Origin: Alphaproteobacteria bacterium
GTDB lineage: Bacteria; Pseudomonadota; Alphaproteobacteria; Caulobacterales; Maricaulaceae
Assembly: GCA_016124665.1 (NCBI GenBank)
Contig: WGNH01000022.1
Location: forward strand, 1-47,517
DNA length: 47,517 bases
Direction of reading: 5' to 3'
The notes under the pieces are model-generated. The model saw only the letters and a program-made list of their open reading frames with translations, had not been told where the DNA came from and did not search any database. The translations under genes were made by a program, and so were the position numbers. This document shows, piece by piece, positions 33,052 to 40,888 of the stretch; position 1 is the first letter of the stretch; each line of letters begins with the position of its first letter.

Positions 33052-33840
33052 ATGAAAAATCCCAGAATCCTGTTGACCAATGATGACGGTATTCGCGCGC
33101 GCGGCCTGCAATCGCTCCAGAAAATCGCGGCGGCATTATCCGATGATGTTTGGATTGCGGCGCCTGCCGAGGAGCAATCCGGAGCCGGCCGGTCGTTGAC
33201 GCTGCATGATCCGCTGCGCGTCCGCAAGGTCGCTGACCGGTCGTTTGCGATTTCCGGTACACCGACGGATGCGGTGTTGATGGGCGTGCAGGATCTGATC
33301 ACGGACAAGAAGCCCGATCTGGTGTTGTCCGGAGTGAATCGCGGCGGCAATGTTGCCGAGGATGTCACCTTTTCCGGCACAGTCGCCGGGGCGATGCAGG
33401 GCATGCAGCTGGGCATTCCGTCGATCGCGCTCAGCCAGGTCTATTCCTTCCTGCCCAATGCCCACATCCGCTGGGAGGTCTGCGAGACCTTCGGCGCGCC
33501 CATCATCCGGCGGCTGCTGGAAGAAGGCTGGCCCGAGGATGTGCTGATCAATATCAACTTCCCGGACCGCGAGCTTGACGACATCAAGGAAGTGGAGGTC
33601 ACAAAGCAGGGCCGCCGGGACCAGGCCATTGTCCATGCCGAAAAACGTACCGATCCGCGCGGCGTTGACTATTACTGGATCGGCTTCAAGGGCGCTCCGC
33701 AAAGCCCGCTGGAAGGCGATGATCTGCACGCCGTCATGGGGGGACGGATCTCGGTGACCCCCTTGCATGTCGATCTGACCCATATGGAAACCCATCACCG
33801 CCTGAAAGGCGTGCTGGGCGGCGCCCCGCCGCGCAAATGA
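33052..33840 (+). CDS. surE: 5'/3'-nucleotidase SurE
   Basis: 262 residues, metal-dependent phosphatase for nucleoside monophosphates and short polyphosphates. Metal ligands visible: Asp11 and Asp12 in LLTNDDGI, Ser43 in [12 protein letters not shown] and Asn96 in [17 protein letters not shown] ribosome-binding site. Stop overlaps pcm by 4 nt (ATGA), as in the surE-pcm-nlpD order of many proteobacteria. Confidence 0.97.
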   Translation: MKNPRILLTNDDGIRARGLQSLQKIAAALSDDVWIAAPAEEQSGAGRSLTLHDPLRVRKVADRSFAISGTPTDAVLMGVQDLITDKKPDLVLSGVNRGGNVAEDVTFSGTVAGAMQGMQLGIPSIALSQVYSFLPNAHIRWEVCETFGAPIIRRLLEEGWPEDVLININFPDRELDDIKEVEVTKQGRRDQAIVHAEKRTDPRGVDYYWIGFKGAPQSPLEGDDLHAVMGGRISVTPLHVDLTHMETHHRLKGVLGGAPPRK

Positions 33841-34484
33841 CCGCTCCTGATCCCCGCGTCATCCAGCTTGTCATGAGCCTGCGCGGGTCCGGTGTGACGG
33901 ACCGGCATGTGCTGGCAGCGATTGAACGCACGCCGCGTAATATTTTCGTGCCCGACCGGTTTCTCGATCATGCCTTCGACGATAGAGCGCTGCCGATTGA
34001 TTGCGGGCAGACCATCAGCCAGCCGCTGATTGTCGGTCTGATGACACAGCTGCTCCAGGTCGATGACCGCTGCAAGGTGCTGGAAATCGGGACTGGCTCG
34101 GGTTATCAGGCGGCAATCCTAGCGCGCCTGGCACGCCGTGTTTACACGATCGAGCGGTACCGCACGCTGGCCAAGGAGGCCGAGGCACGCTTTGCCGCGC
34201 TGCGCCTGACCAATATTACCCCCCGGATAGGGGATGGCACGAAAGGCTGGCCGGAACAGGCCCCTTTCGACCGGATCATCGTAACCGCCGGGGCGCCGGT
34301 GCGGCCCGACACGCTGCTGGCGCAGCTGAAGCCGGGCGGGATCGCCGTGATTCCGGTCAATAATGAGCGCGGCTCCCAGACGCTCATGCGCTTTACGAAA
34401 ACCGATGCTGATACGCTTGATGAGGAGGCGGTAATGGATGTCCGCTTCGTGCCGCTGGTCGAAGGCGAGACAAAAGCGCTTTGA
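33837..34484 (+). CDS. pcm: Protein-L-isoaspartate O-methyltransferase
   Basis: 215 residues. Methylates L-isoaspartyl residues to start their repair in ageing proteins. All diagnostic segments are present: the substrate loop GQTISQP (57-63), the SAM-binding [12 protein letters not shown] (82-93), and [22 protein letters not shown]. It contrasts with the degenerate copy at 15386-16039. Coupled to surE through an ATGA overlap; the lipoprotein gene follows. Confidence 0.96.
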   Translation: MTAPDPRVIQLVMSLRGSGVTDRHVLAAIERTPRNIFVPDRFLDHAFDDRALPIDCGQTISQPLIVGLMTQLLQVDDRCKVLEIGTGSGYQAAILARLARRVYTIERYRTLAKEAEARFAALRLTNITPRIGDGTKGWPEQAPFDRIIVTAGAPVRPDTLLAQLKPGGIAVIPVNNERGSQTLMRFTKTDADTLDEEAVMDVRFVPLVEGETKAL

Positions 34485-34497
34485 TTCCGGGCTATAG

Positions 34498-34512
34498 CTA
34501 ACGGCTGATTAA
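34498..34512. promoter_or_regulatory. CtrA-like half-site pair upstream of the LytM-factor gene
   Basis: CTAA-N7-TTAA matches 7 of 8 positions of the TTAA-N7-TTAA consensus bound by the cell-cycle regulator CtrA in Caulobacterales. It lies 49-63 nt before the predicted GTG start of a cell-wall gene, a sensible position. A single near-consensus match can be chance. Confidence 0.35.
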
Positions 34513-34560
34513 CGCCTCTTGGGCTTACTGTCGGCGGTTTGTCAAAGTGAAATCCGAGCT

Positions 34561-35544
34561 GTGTTGTCTGTGCGTCTGATCCTGTCGATATTATTGCTTG
34601 CCTTCGCGGCAGGCTGCGCGACCCCGTCGCCGCGTGATCCGGCGCAGATCGATTACCGGCGCGCCAATACCGGTGGCCCCACCGCAGATGTCCTGCGCAA
34701 TCCGCCGCAATGCAATCCCGGCGGCCGCTATGTGGTCCGGTCCGGCGACACGCTGTCAGAGATTGCGGAAGATTGCGGACTGCAGACATCCGACCTCGCC
34801 CAAGCCAACGGGCTCTATCCGCCCTATGAGTTGCTGGCCGGGCAGGAGTTGATATTCCCGCGCCCGTCCTCGCACACGGTGCGGCGTGGTGAAAATCTCT
34901 ATCGCATCGGATTGCGCTATAATATCAATTATCTGGACCTTGCGGCTCATAACGGCATATCTGCGCCTTACGCCATCGAGGTCGGACAGGAAATCCGGAT
35001 TCCGAATGGACAGGTGCGCACGGTTTCGCTGGAACCGCCGGCCGTCCGCGATACGCCGCCGCGCCGGCCGGTGACGCCGGATACGCCGGTGAGGGTCGAG
35101 AGCGCTGATCCGCCGCCCCGGCGCGAACCGCCGGCCAGCAACACGCCGCCCGCGGCCTCCGGTCCGGTCAGCTTCCAGTGGCCGATCCAGGGCGAGATTC
35201 TCTCGACCTTCGGTCCCAAACCGGATGGCCGCCGCAATGACGGTATAAATATCGCAGCCGATGAAGGCGACAGTGTGCGGGCCGCCGCAGGTGGTACGGT
35301 TGTCTATGCCGGCGGTGAATTGCAGGGCTATGGCGAGCTGGTCCTGATCCGCCACGAGGGTGGCTGGGTGACTGCCTATGCACACAATTCGCGCCTTCTG
35401 GTGGCCGAGGGTGACCGGGTGGAGCAGGGACAACTGATTGCCGAGGCCGGATCGACCGGGTCGGTCGACACGTCCCAGGTCCATTTCGAGATCCGCCGCG
35501 GGGTGACTCCGGAAGATCCGATGCGGCATTTACAGGGAAGTTAA
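34561..35544 (+). CDS. NlpD-like lipoprotein: two LysM domains and a degenerate M23 (LytM) domain
   Basis: 327 residues from the GTG at 34561, which gives a compact lipoprotein signal ending in the lipobox AAGC; a TTG at 34519 would lengthen it by 14 residues. Two LysM domains (VVRSGDTLSEIAEDCG and HTVRRGENLYRIGLRYN) bind peptidoglycan. After a Pro-rich linker comes a LytM domain (FQWPIQGEILSTFGPKPDG to VHFEIRRGVTPEDPMRHL). The zinc-binding H-x-G-x-D motif reads NDGINIA, so both its ligands are lost and the domain is probably non-hydrolytic, as in E. coli NlpD, which activates an amidase for daughter-cell separation. The gene order surE-pcm-this supports that role. Confidence 0.88.
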   Translation: MLSVRLILSILLLAFAAGCATPSPRDPAQIDYRRANTGGPTADVLRNPPQCNPGGRYVVRSGDTLSEIAEDCGLQTSDLAQANGLYPPYELLAGQELIFPRPSSHTVRRGENLYRIGLRYNINYLDLAAHNGISAPYAIEVGQEIRIPNGQVRTVSLEPPAVRDTPPRRPVTPDTPVRVESADPPPRREPPASNTPPAASGPVSFQWPIQGEILSTFGPKPDGRRNDGINIAADEGDSVRAAAGGTVVYAGGELQGYGELVLIRHEGGWVTAYAHNSRLLVAEGDRVEQGQLIAEAGSTGSVDTSQVHFEIRRGVTPEDPMRHLQGS

Positions 35545-35557
35545 CCGCCAACCCTTG

Positions 35558-35585
35558 TTGCATGGCGGGCGCGTCCCGATATATT
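35558..35585 (+). promoter_or_regulatory. Candidate sigma-70 promoter for yajC-secD-secF
   Basis: TTGCAT (35558-35563), a 16-nt spacer and TATATT (35580-35585). Transcription would start near 35592, 36 nt before the yajC ATG. The best-looking promoter pattern in this gap. Confidence 0.45.
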
Positions 35586-35627
35586 CCCGCGACCTTCAAA
35601 TAAACGGCTCGCAATAGAGGCATATTC

Positions 35628-36005
35628 ATGTTTGACGCTATCTCGATCGCATCCACCGCTGGCGCTCCCGGCGGTATCACCGGCGCCTTTATCCAGTTTG
35701 CACCGCTGTTGCTGATATTCGTTGTCTTCTATTTCCTGCTGATCCGTCCGCAACAACAGCGGATGAAAGCCCATCGTGAAATGGTTGCGGCTGTCGCCAA
35801 GGGTGATGAGGTTGTCACCGCTGGCGGCATTGTCGGCAAGGTGGTCAAGGTCGATGATGCCGAGTTGCAGGTTGAAATCGCAACCGGGGTGAAAGTCCGC
35901 CTCATGCGTTCGACGGTTTCCGAAGTGCGGTCGCGCACTCAGCCGAAAGCGGCCAATGACAGCAAGTCCGACAAGAAACCGGCCAATAAAACCATTTCGG
36001 AGTAA
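35628..36005 (+). CDS. yajC: Preprotein translocase accessory subunit YajC
   Basis: 125 residues. A single membrane helix (FIQFAPLLLIFVVFYFLLI) is followed by RPQQQRMKAHREMV and the conserved GDEVVTAGGIVGKVVKV. The lysine-rich tail (about 105-125) is typical. YajC associates with SecDF-SecYEG. It is 6 nt ahead of secD. GAGG ribosome-binding site. Confidence 0.97.
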   Translation: MFDAISIASTAGAPGGITGAFIQFAPLLLIFVVFYFLLIRPQQQRMKAHREMVAAVAKGDEVVTAGGIVGKVVKVDDAELQVEIATGVKVRLMRSTVSEVRSRTQPKAANDSKSDKKPANKTISE

Positions 36006-36011
36006 GAGCTT

Positions 36012-37595
36012 ATGCTCTATTTCGCCCACTGGAAGATCGCGCTGATCCTGGCGGTTTCGTTGCTCGGCATCTGGTTTGCGGCACCGAATTTTTCGCCCTT
36101 GCCGGGACAGACTGTCAATTTGGGACTCGACCTTCAGGGCGGGTCCCACCTCGTTTTCGAGGTCGATCTGCCGGGGGTTCGCGCGGAGCGTCTGGACGGT
36201 TTGTCCCAGGAAGCCACGGTGCTTTTCCGCCAGCAGCCGACCATTCCGACGGCAGCAAACGCTGTGATCGGTGACGAGGTGGTGATCCGCGTTGCGCGCG
36301 CCGAAGATATGGACGAGGCGTTCAGCCGGCTACAATCGCTGTCCCGGCCAGTCGGTGACGGCTCTATGGGGCTGACTGGCGTGGCCGCACGCACAGTTGA
36401 TTTTGACCGCGATAATGCGGAACGGACGATTCGCCTGTCTCTGACAGATGCGGCAATGATCGATATCCGGGACCGTACGATCGCCCAGTCCATTGAAGTG
36501 ATCCGCCGCCGGATCGATGCATCGGGGACCACCGAACCGACGATTGCGCGTCAGGGCGATGAGCGGATCCTGGTCCAGGTGCCGGGAGAGAGCAATCCGC
36601 AACGGATTATCGAGCTGGTCGGCACGACGGCGCGCATGACCTTCCACCTGGTGCGGTCCGATGTTGCCGTGGGTGCAGACGGCCAGGGGCGGACTCCGCC
36701 GGGCGTCATGATCCTGCAGCAGGATGATCTGTCCGAGCCCTATATCGCCGTCGAGCGGCGGGCCATGGTGTCGGGGGAAAACCTGACCTATGCGGGCTCG
36801 ACCTTCCAGGACGGCCAGCCGGTCGTTGAATTCCGCTTTGATACCACCGGCGCGGCGGCCTTTGGCCGTGTCACATCCCAGAATGTCGGACGGCGGTTTG
36901 CCGTCGTGCTGGACGATATCGTGATTTCCTCACCCGTTATTCTCGGGCCGATTCTGGGGGGATCCGGCGTGATCCAGGGTAATTTCACATTCGAAAGCGC
37001 CTATGATCTGGCCGTGCTGCTGCAGGCCGGTGCGCTACCGGCCGAATTGACGGTTGTTGAACAGCGCTCGGTCGGTCCGGGCCTGGGGCAGGACTCGATC
37101 AACAAGGGCACAATTGCGGTAGTGATCGGCTTCATCGCGGTGATGGTGTTCATGCTGGCGGCGTATTCGGTATTCGGCGTATTCTCGAATCTGGCGCTGA
37201 TGCTGAACGTCATGCTCATTCTGGGCGCATTGTCCGGATTGCAGGCGACACTGACCCTGCCGGGCATTGCCGGGATCATCCTGACCATCGGTATGGCTGT
37301 GGACGCGAATGTGCTGATCTATGAGCGCATACGCGAGGAGGCCAAAAACGGGCGATCACCTGCGAATGCGATCGAAAAGGGCTATTCTGAAGCGCTTTCC
37401 GCCATTCTGGATGCCAATATCACCACGCTGATCGCTGCCGGTGTGCTCTACATGCTGGGCGCCGGTCCGGTACGCGGGTTCGCCGTGACGCTGGGCATTG
37501 GTATCATCACTTCGGTTTTCACTGCTTTCGTCTTCTCCCGCCTGCTGGTTGCGATGTGGGTGAAGGGGCTGAAGCCCAAGAAACTCCCCATTTAG
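36012..37595 (+). CDS. secD: Protein translocase subunit SecD
   Basis: 527 residues, usual alphaproteobacterial length. After the first helix comes the SecD signature NLGLDLQGGSHLVFEVD (about 36-52), a large periplasmic region (P1), then five C-terminal helices containing GIAGIILTIGMAVDANVLIYERIREE, with the conserved Asp of the proton pathway. SecD with SecF pulls exported proteins out of SecYEG using the proton gradient. Ten nt separate it from secF. Confidence 0.98.
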   Translation: MLYFAHWKIALILAVSLLGIWFAAPNFSPLPGQTVNLGLDLQGGSHLVFEVDLPGVRAERLDGLSQEATVLFRQQPTIPTAANAVIGDEVVIRVARAEDMDEAFSRLQSLSRPVGDGSMGLTGVAARTVDFDRDNAERTIRLSLTDAAMIDIRDRTIAQSIEVIRRRIDASGTTEPTIARQGDERILVQVPGESNPQRIIELVGTTARMTFHLVRSDVAVGADGQGRTPPGVMILQQDDLSEPYIAVERRAMVSGENLTYAGSTFQDGQPVVEFRFDTTGAAAFGRVTSQNVGRRFAVVLDDIVISSPVILGPILGGSGVIQGNFTFESAYDLAVLLQAGALPAELTVVEQRSVGPGLGQDSINKGTIAVVIGFIAVMVFMLAAYSVFGVFSNLALMLNVMLILGALSGLQATLTLPGIAGIILTIGMAVDANVLIYERIREEAKNGRSPANAIEKGYSEALSAILDANITTLIAAGVLYMLGAGPVRGFAVTLGIGIITSVFTAFVFSRLLVAMWVKGLKPKKLPI

Positions 37596-37605
37596 GAGAC
37601 GGCCC

Positions 37606-38574
37606 ATGTCCCTCGCGCTGACCAATTATTTCCCCGACTCGACGTCGATTCCCTTTATCAAGGCGCGCTTTGCGGCTTTCGGTTTTTCTGCCCTGATGAT
37701 TCTGGCGTCCATCGCGGCGTTCTTCTCGATGGGGCTGAATTTCGGGATCGACTTTACCGGCGGTGTGACGTTGGAAGTTCGGACAGAAGCCGAGATCGAC
37801 GCGGCGCGCATTGATGAGATGCGGGGCGTGCTGAACAATCTGGGGCTGGGCGCGGTTGAATTGCAGGGTCTGTCGGAACTGACCGAGGGGTCGGAATGTT
37901 ATGGCAATCACTGTGCGTTGATCCGTGTGCAGCCGCAGGAGGGTGAGGGACTGGAAGCCGAAGTGGCCCAGCAGGAAGCCAATCTCGCCGTTCAGGCAGC
38001 ACTCACCGGGCTTTATCCGGACATTGAATACCGCTCCGTTCAGGTTCTGGGTCCGAAGGTTTCTGGCGAACTGGTTCAGGCGGGTATCATGTCTATCGTG
38101 ACCGCGCTGGTGTTGATGCTGGTCTATATCTGGTTCCGGTTTGAATGGCAGTACTCTGTCGGTGCCGTGTTAGCGCTGGTCCATGACGTGATCATCACCA
38201 TCGGCATGTTCTCGGTGACTCAGCTTGAGTTCAACCTCTCCACCATTGCGGCCATTCTGACGATTGTCGGTTATTCCATGAATGACACAGTCGTTGTCTA
38301 TGACCGCATCCGCGAGAAAATCCGGAAATTCAAGAAAAAGAACCTGGATGAGGTTTTGAATCTGGCCATCAACAAAACGCTTTCGCGAACGATCCTGACC
38401 TCGCTCACCACGCTGGTAGCGCTTTTCTCGCTCTGGCTGTTGGGCGGGGCGGCCCTGCAGGGTTTTGCCTTTGCAATGATTTTCGGGATCGTGGTGGGGA
38501 CCTACTCTTCCATCTTCGTCGCAGCACCGCTCTTGCTGCTGACGAATGTCAAACGGGACACCAGCGAGACCTGA
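37606..38574 (+). CDS. secF: Protein translocase subunit SecF
   Basis: 322 residues. Signature NFGIDFTGGVTLEV (about 45-58) after the first helix, then the five-helix block with IVGYSMNDTVVVYDRIREK, in which the Asp matches the SecF proton-pathway residue. Good AGGAG ribosome-binding site. Last gene of yajC-secD-secF. No Mth938-type gene follows, unlike many alphaproteobacteria. Confidence 0.98.
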   Translation: MSLALTNYFPDSTSIPFIKARFAAFGFSALMILASIAAFFSMGLNFGIDFTGGVTLEVRTEAEIDAARIDEMRGVLNNLGLGAVELQGLSELTEGSECYGNHCALIRVQPQEGEGLEAEVAQQEANLAVQAALTGLYPDIEYRSVQVLGPKVSGELVQAGIMSIVTALVLMLVYIWFRFEWQYSVGAVLALVHDVIITIGMFSVTQLEFNLSTIAAILTIVGYSMNDTVVVYDRIREKIRKFKKKNLDEVLNLAINKTLSRTILTSLTTLVALFSLWLLGGAALQGFAFAMIFGIVVGTYSSIFVAAPLLLLTNVKRDTSET

Positions 38575-38602
38575 TTTCGCTTTTCAAGCGAGCCTGATAT
38601 GG

Positions 38603-38630
38603 TCCTCCCCGAAACGAGAATCGGGGAGGA
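38603..38630 (+). promoter_or_regulatory. Hairpin that buries the ribosome-binding site of the PuuD-like gene
   Basis: TCCTCCCCGA (38603-38612) and TCGGGGAGGA (38621-38630) pair perfectly over 10 bp around an 8-nt loop AACGAGAA. The right arm contains the whole Shine-Dalgarno sequence GGGGAGGA, placed 7-8 nt before the ATG at 38638. When folded, the ribosome could not reach it. No T-run follows, so it is not an ordinary terminator of secF. Confidence 0.75.
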
Positions 38631-38637
38631 TTCCTAA

Positions 38638-39249
38638 ATGGCTGCAATTCTGACAAATCTGCGCACAACCATTCATATCTCGCTGGCGCTGGCGATCATC
38701 TTTCTGGTGGGCTATGCGCTGGCCTATGACAGTATCGGCTTCGGCGGCGCCTTCTGGATGGCGGTCGCGCGCTGGACCCATGTCGTGGCCGGCATCATGT
38801 GGATCGGTCTGCTCTGGTATTTCAACTTCGTGCAGATCCCGACCATGCCGTCCATCCCTGACGAGATGAAGCCGGCCATTGGCAAGCATATTGCGCCCAA
38901 GGCCCTGTTCTGGTTCCGCTGGGGAGCTGCTTTCACTGTCCTGACCGGCCTGATCGTTGCGCATCTTCGCGGCTATATGGTGGAGGTCTTGTCACTGGGG
39001 GCGCTGGCGGAAGCCTATACGCCGCAATATTCCTTCATCGGCATCGGCATGTGGCTGGCCATTATCATGGCGATCAATGTCTGGTTCGTGATCTGGCCCA
39101 ACCAGAAAATCGCACTGGGGCTGGTAGAAGCGGATGCCGAGGCAAAACCCAAGGCGGCGCGTACAGCGATGCTGTTCTCGCGCACGAATACGCTGCTGTC
39201 CCTTCCGATGCTGGTGGCCATGGCGGGTGCACAGACGCTGTTCGGCTAA
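38638..39249 (+). CDS. PuuD-like membrane protein (urate hydroxylase family, membrane domain only)
   Basis: 203 residues with about five membrane helices. Motifs of the PuuD/DUF989 family are seen: ARWTHVVAGIMWIGLLWYFNFVQIP, KALFWFRWGAAFTVLTGLIVAH and INVWFVIWPNQKIALG. True PuuD oxidises urate and carries a C-terminal cytochrome c domain; that domain and any CxxCH motif are absent here, and no purine catabolism gene is near. The His in RWTHVVAG may bind haem. Function is best left open. Its ribosome-binding site is inside a stable hairpin. Confidence 0.82.
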   Translation: MAAILTNLRTTIHISLALAIIFLVGYALAYDSIGFGGAFWMAVARWTHVVAGIMWIGLLWYFNFVQIPTMPSIPDEMKPAIGKHIAPKALFWFRWGAAFTVLTGLIVAHLRGYMVEVLSLGALAEAYTPQYSFIGIGMWLAIIMAINVWFVIWPNQKIALGLVEADAEAKPKAARTAMLFSRTNTLLSLPMLVAMAGAQTLFG

Positions 39250-39262
39250 GCCGCAAAAAGAG

Positions 39263-39326
39263 ATGCCCCGGATCAACCGGGGCATGACGAAAACAATCGC
39301 GTCATCGCCCGGCTTGTCCGGGCGAT
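39263..39326. terminator. Double hairpin repeat between convergent genes
   Basis: Two perfect 9-bp hairpins: ATGCCCCGG-ATCAA-CCGGGGCAT (39263-39285) and ATCGCCCGG-CTTGT-CCGGGCGAT (39304-39326). They lie between the stop of the PuuD-like gene (39249) and the stop of sodB (39343), so they probably end transcription from both sides. The sequences resemble a dispersed alphaproteobacterial repeat type. Confidence 0.7.
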
Positions 39327-39342
39327 CTCATTCCGGCTCCAG

Positions 39343-39948
39343 CTACTGACCGGACCTTGCCAGGTTTTCGGCCGCGAAGTCCCAGTTCACCAGCTGGTCG
39401 AGGAAGGTCTCGATATAGTCGGGCCGGCGATTCTGGAAATCGAGATAATAGGCGTGCTCCCAGACATCCATGGTAAGCAATGGCACGGTGCCGTCTTCGG
39501 TCAGCGGGGTTTCCGCATTCAGCGTCTTGCGCACTTCCAGCTTGCCATCCCTGACGATCAGCCAGGCCCAGCCGGAACCGAATTGCGTGGTGCCCGCGTC
39601 GGCAAAGGCTTTCCTGAAGCCTTCCAGCGAGCCGAAATCGCGGTCGATACGCTCGGCCAGATCGCCTTTCGGCGCACCGCCGCCCTTGGGCGTCATGGAA
39701 TTCCAGTAGAATGTGTGGTTCCAAGTCTGGGCGGCATTGTTGAACAGGCCCTGATCGCCTTCACTTGCCGCGGCCCGGATGAGGTCTTCGAGCGGCAGGT
39801 CTGCCTTCGCGTTGCCCTCGATGGCGGCATTCATCTTGCTGACATAGGCGGCATGGTGCTTGCCATGGTGAAAGCCAAGCGTCTCGGCGGAAATGTGCGG
39901 CGCGAGGGCGTCCTTGGCATAAGGCAATTCGGGAAGGGTATGCGCCAT
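39343..39948 (-). CDS. sodB: Superoxide dismutase, iron type
   Basis: 201 residues. Metal ligands His27, His78 (TWNHTFYW), Asp161 and His165 (DVWEHAYYLDF) are all present. Gln74 in FNNAAQTWNH and the FGSGWAWL segment place it with iron-type enzymes rather than manganese-type. Converts superoxide to oxygen and hydrogen peroxide in the cytosol. Start at 39948 (MAHTLPELPYAKDAL); a frame extending to 40047 adds 33 unrelated residues. Divergent from the gene at 40064 with 115 nt between. Confidence 0.96.
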   Translation of the reverse strand: MAHTLPELPYAKDALAPHISAETLGFHHGKHHAAYVSKMNAAIEGNAKADLPLEDLIRAAASEGDQGLFNNAAQTWNHTFYWNSMTPKGGGAPKGDLAERIDRDFGSLEGFRKAFADAGTTQFGSGWAWLIVRDGKLEVRKTLNAETPLTEDGTVPLLTMDVWEHAYYLDFQNRRPDYIETFLDQLVNWDFAAENLARSGQ

Positions 39949-40063
39949 GATCTGTCTCCATATCTGCGAATGGCCCGGGACTTCACCGGGCGGGGGCTCT
40001 ACTTCTTGAACCCGGATATGGTCATTCGGTTCCAATTTTCCAGCCACAAGCTATGAACAAGCC

Positions 40064-40888
40064 ATGATAAATGCAGCGAAAATTTCTGCCGGGCCGTCCG
40101 ATCGCGCACTGGCGGCGCTGTTTGCGCCTGCTCACGTCCGGCCCATGCTGGCAGACCTCCATTTGTGGGTGGAAGAGATTGAATCCATTCCGTTCAAGGC
40201 GCGCGAGCCGGCCATTCAGGCGATGCGCTTTGCCTGGCACAGGGAGGCTGTCGCGGATCTGTTTGCAGTGCCGCGAAAGGTCCGGCGCCATGCTGCCTAT
40301 GAGGGGCTGGCGCGCCTGACCGAAACGGATAACGGCCTGACCGCAGAAATCCTGCAGGGCGTCATCGACGCAGTGGAAGACGGCACACTGCCGGAGCGCA
40401 TTCCGGATGAGGCGGCCCTGTTATCGGTCATGGACCGGCATTGGGGCGTGCTTTCCGGCATGGCCCTGCGTCTGTGTGGCGGGGAGGCGGGCGCCGGTCA
40501 GATCCGGGCGGCGGCGCGTGCTGCGGGGCTGGCGCAATGGTGCCGGGCGTTCAGTTTCCGGGCCGGAACGAAGATGGCGCTGGTGCCGCTGGATGTGCTG
40601 GAAGCGCGCAGCTTCAACATTCATCGCCTGGCCAGTGGTCTGGAATCCGGGCCGGCCACCGCAATTTTCGAACCGGTCATCGCACTGCTGGATGCCGAGT
40701 TGACGGCTTTATCCGGGCTGGGCAAATGCCCGCCCGAGGCGTTTCCGGTGTTGGCCCCGGCGCGGCTGGCGCGCGCCACATTGAAGACAGCGCGCAGGGC
40801 CGATGATCTCTACCGGACGGATTTTCACCGCCCGCAAATCGCCCGCCAGTTCGCGCTTCTCAAGGCCTCGATGACCGGATGGCTCTAG
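40064..40888 (+). CDS. Squalene/phytoene synthase-family protein, probably non-catalytic (NDUFAF6-like)
   Basis: 274 residues, all-helical. Recognisable landmarks of the fold: [35 protein letters not shown], corresponding to the segment before the first active-site helix, and an internal [15 protein letters not shown] where enzymes have the second Asp-rich motif. Both DxxxD prenyl-diphosphate/Mg sites are missing, so synthase activity is unlikely. Mitochondrial NDUFAF6, a complex I assembly factor, has the same fold and lacks catalysis; alphaproteobacterial genes like this one often lie just downstream of secDF. ATG at 40064. Its stop shares CTAG with trmFO. Confidence 0.78.
   Translation: MINAAKISAGPSDRALAALFAPAHVRPMLADLHLWVEEIESIPFKAREPAIQAMRFAWHREAVADLFAVPRKVRRHAAYEGLARLTETDNGLTAEILQGVIDAVEDGTLPERIPDEAALLSVMDRHWGVLSGMALRLCGGEAGAGQIRAAARAAGLAQWCRAFSFRAGTKMALVPLDVLEARSFNIHRLASGLESGPATAIFEPVIALLDAELTALSGLGKCPPEAFPVLAPARLARATLKTARRADDLYRTDFHRPQIARQFALLKASMTGWL

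Noticed and set aside
38603-38630. Terminator of the secF operon
   Set aside because: No T-run follows on either strand, and the right arm is exactly the ribosome-binding site of the next gene.
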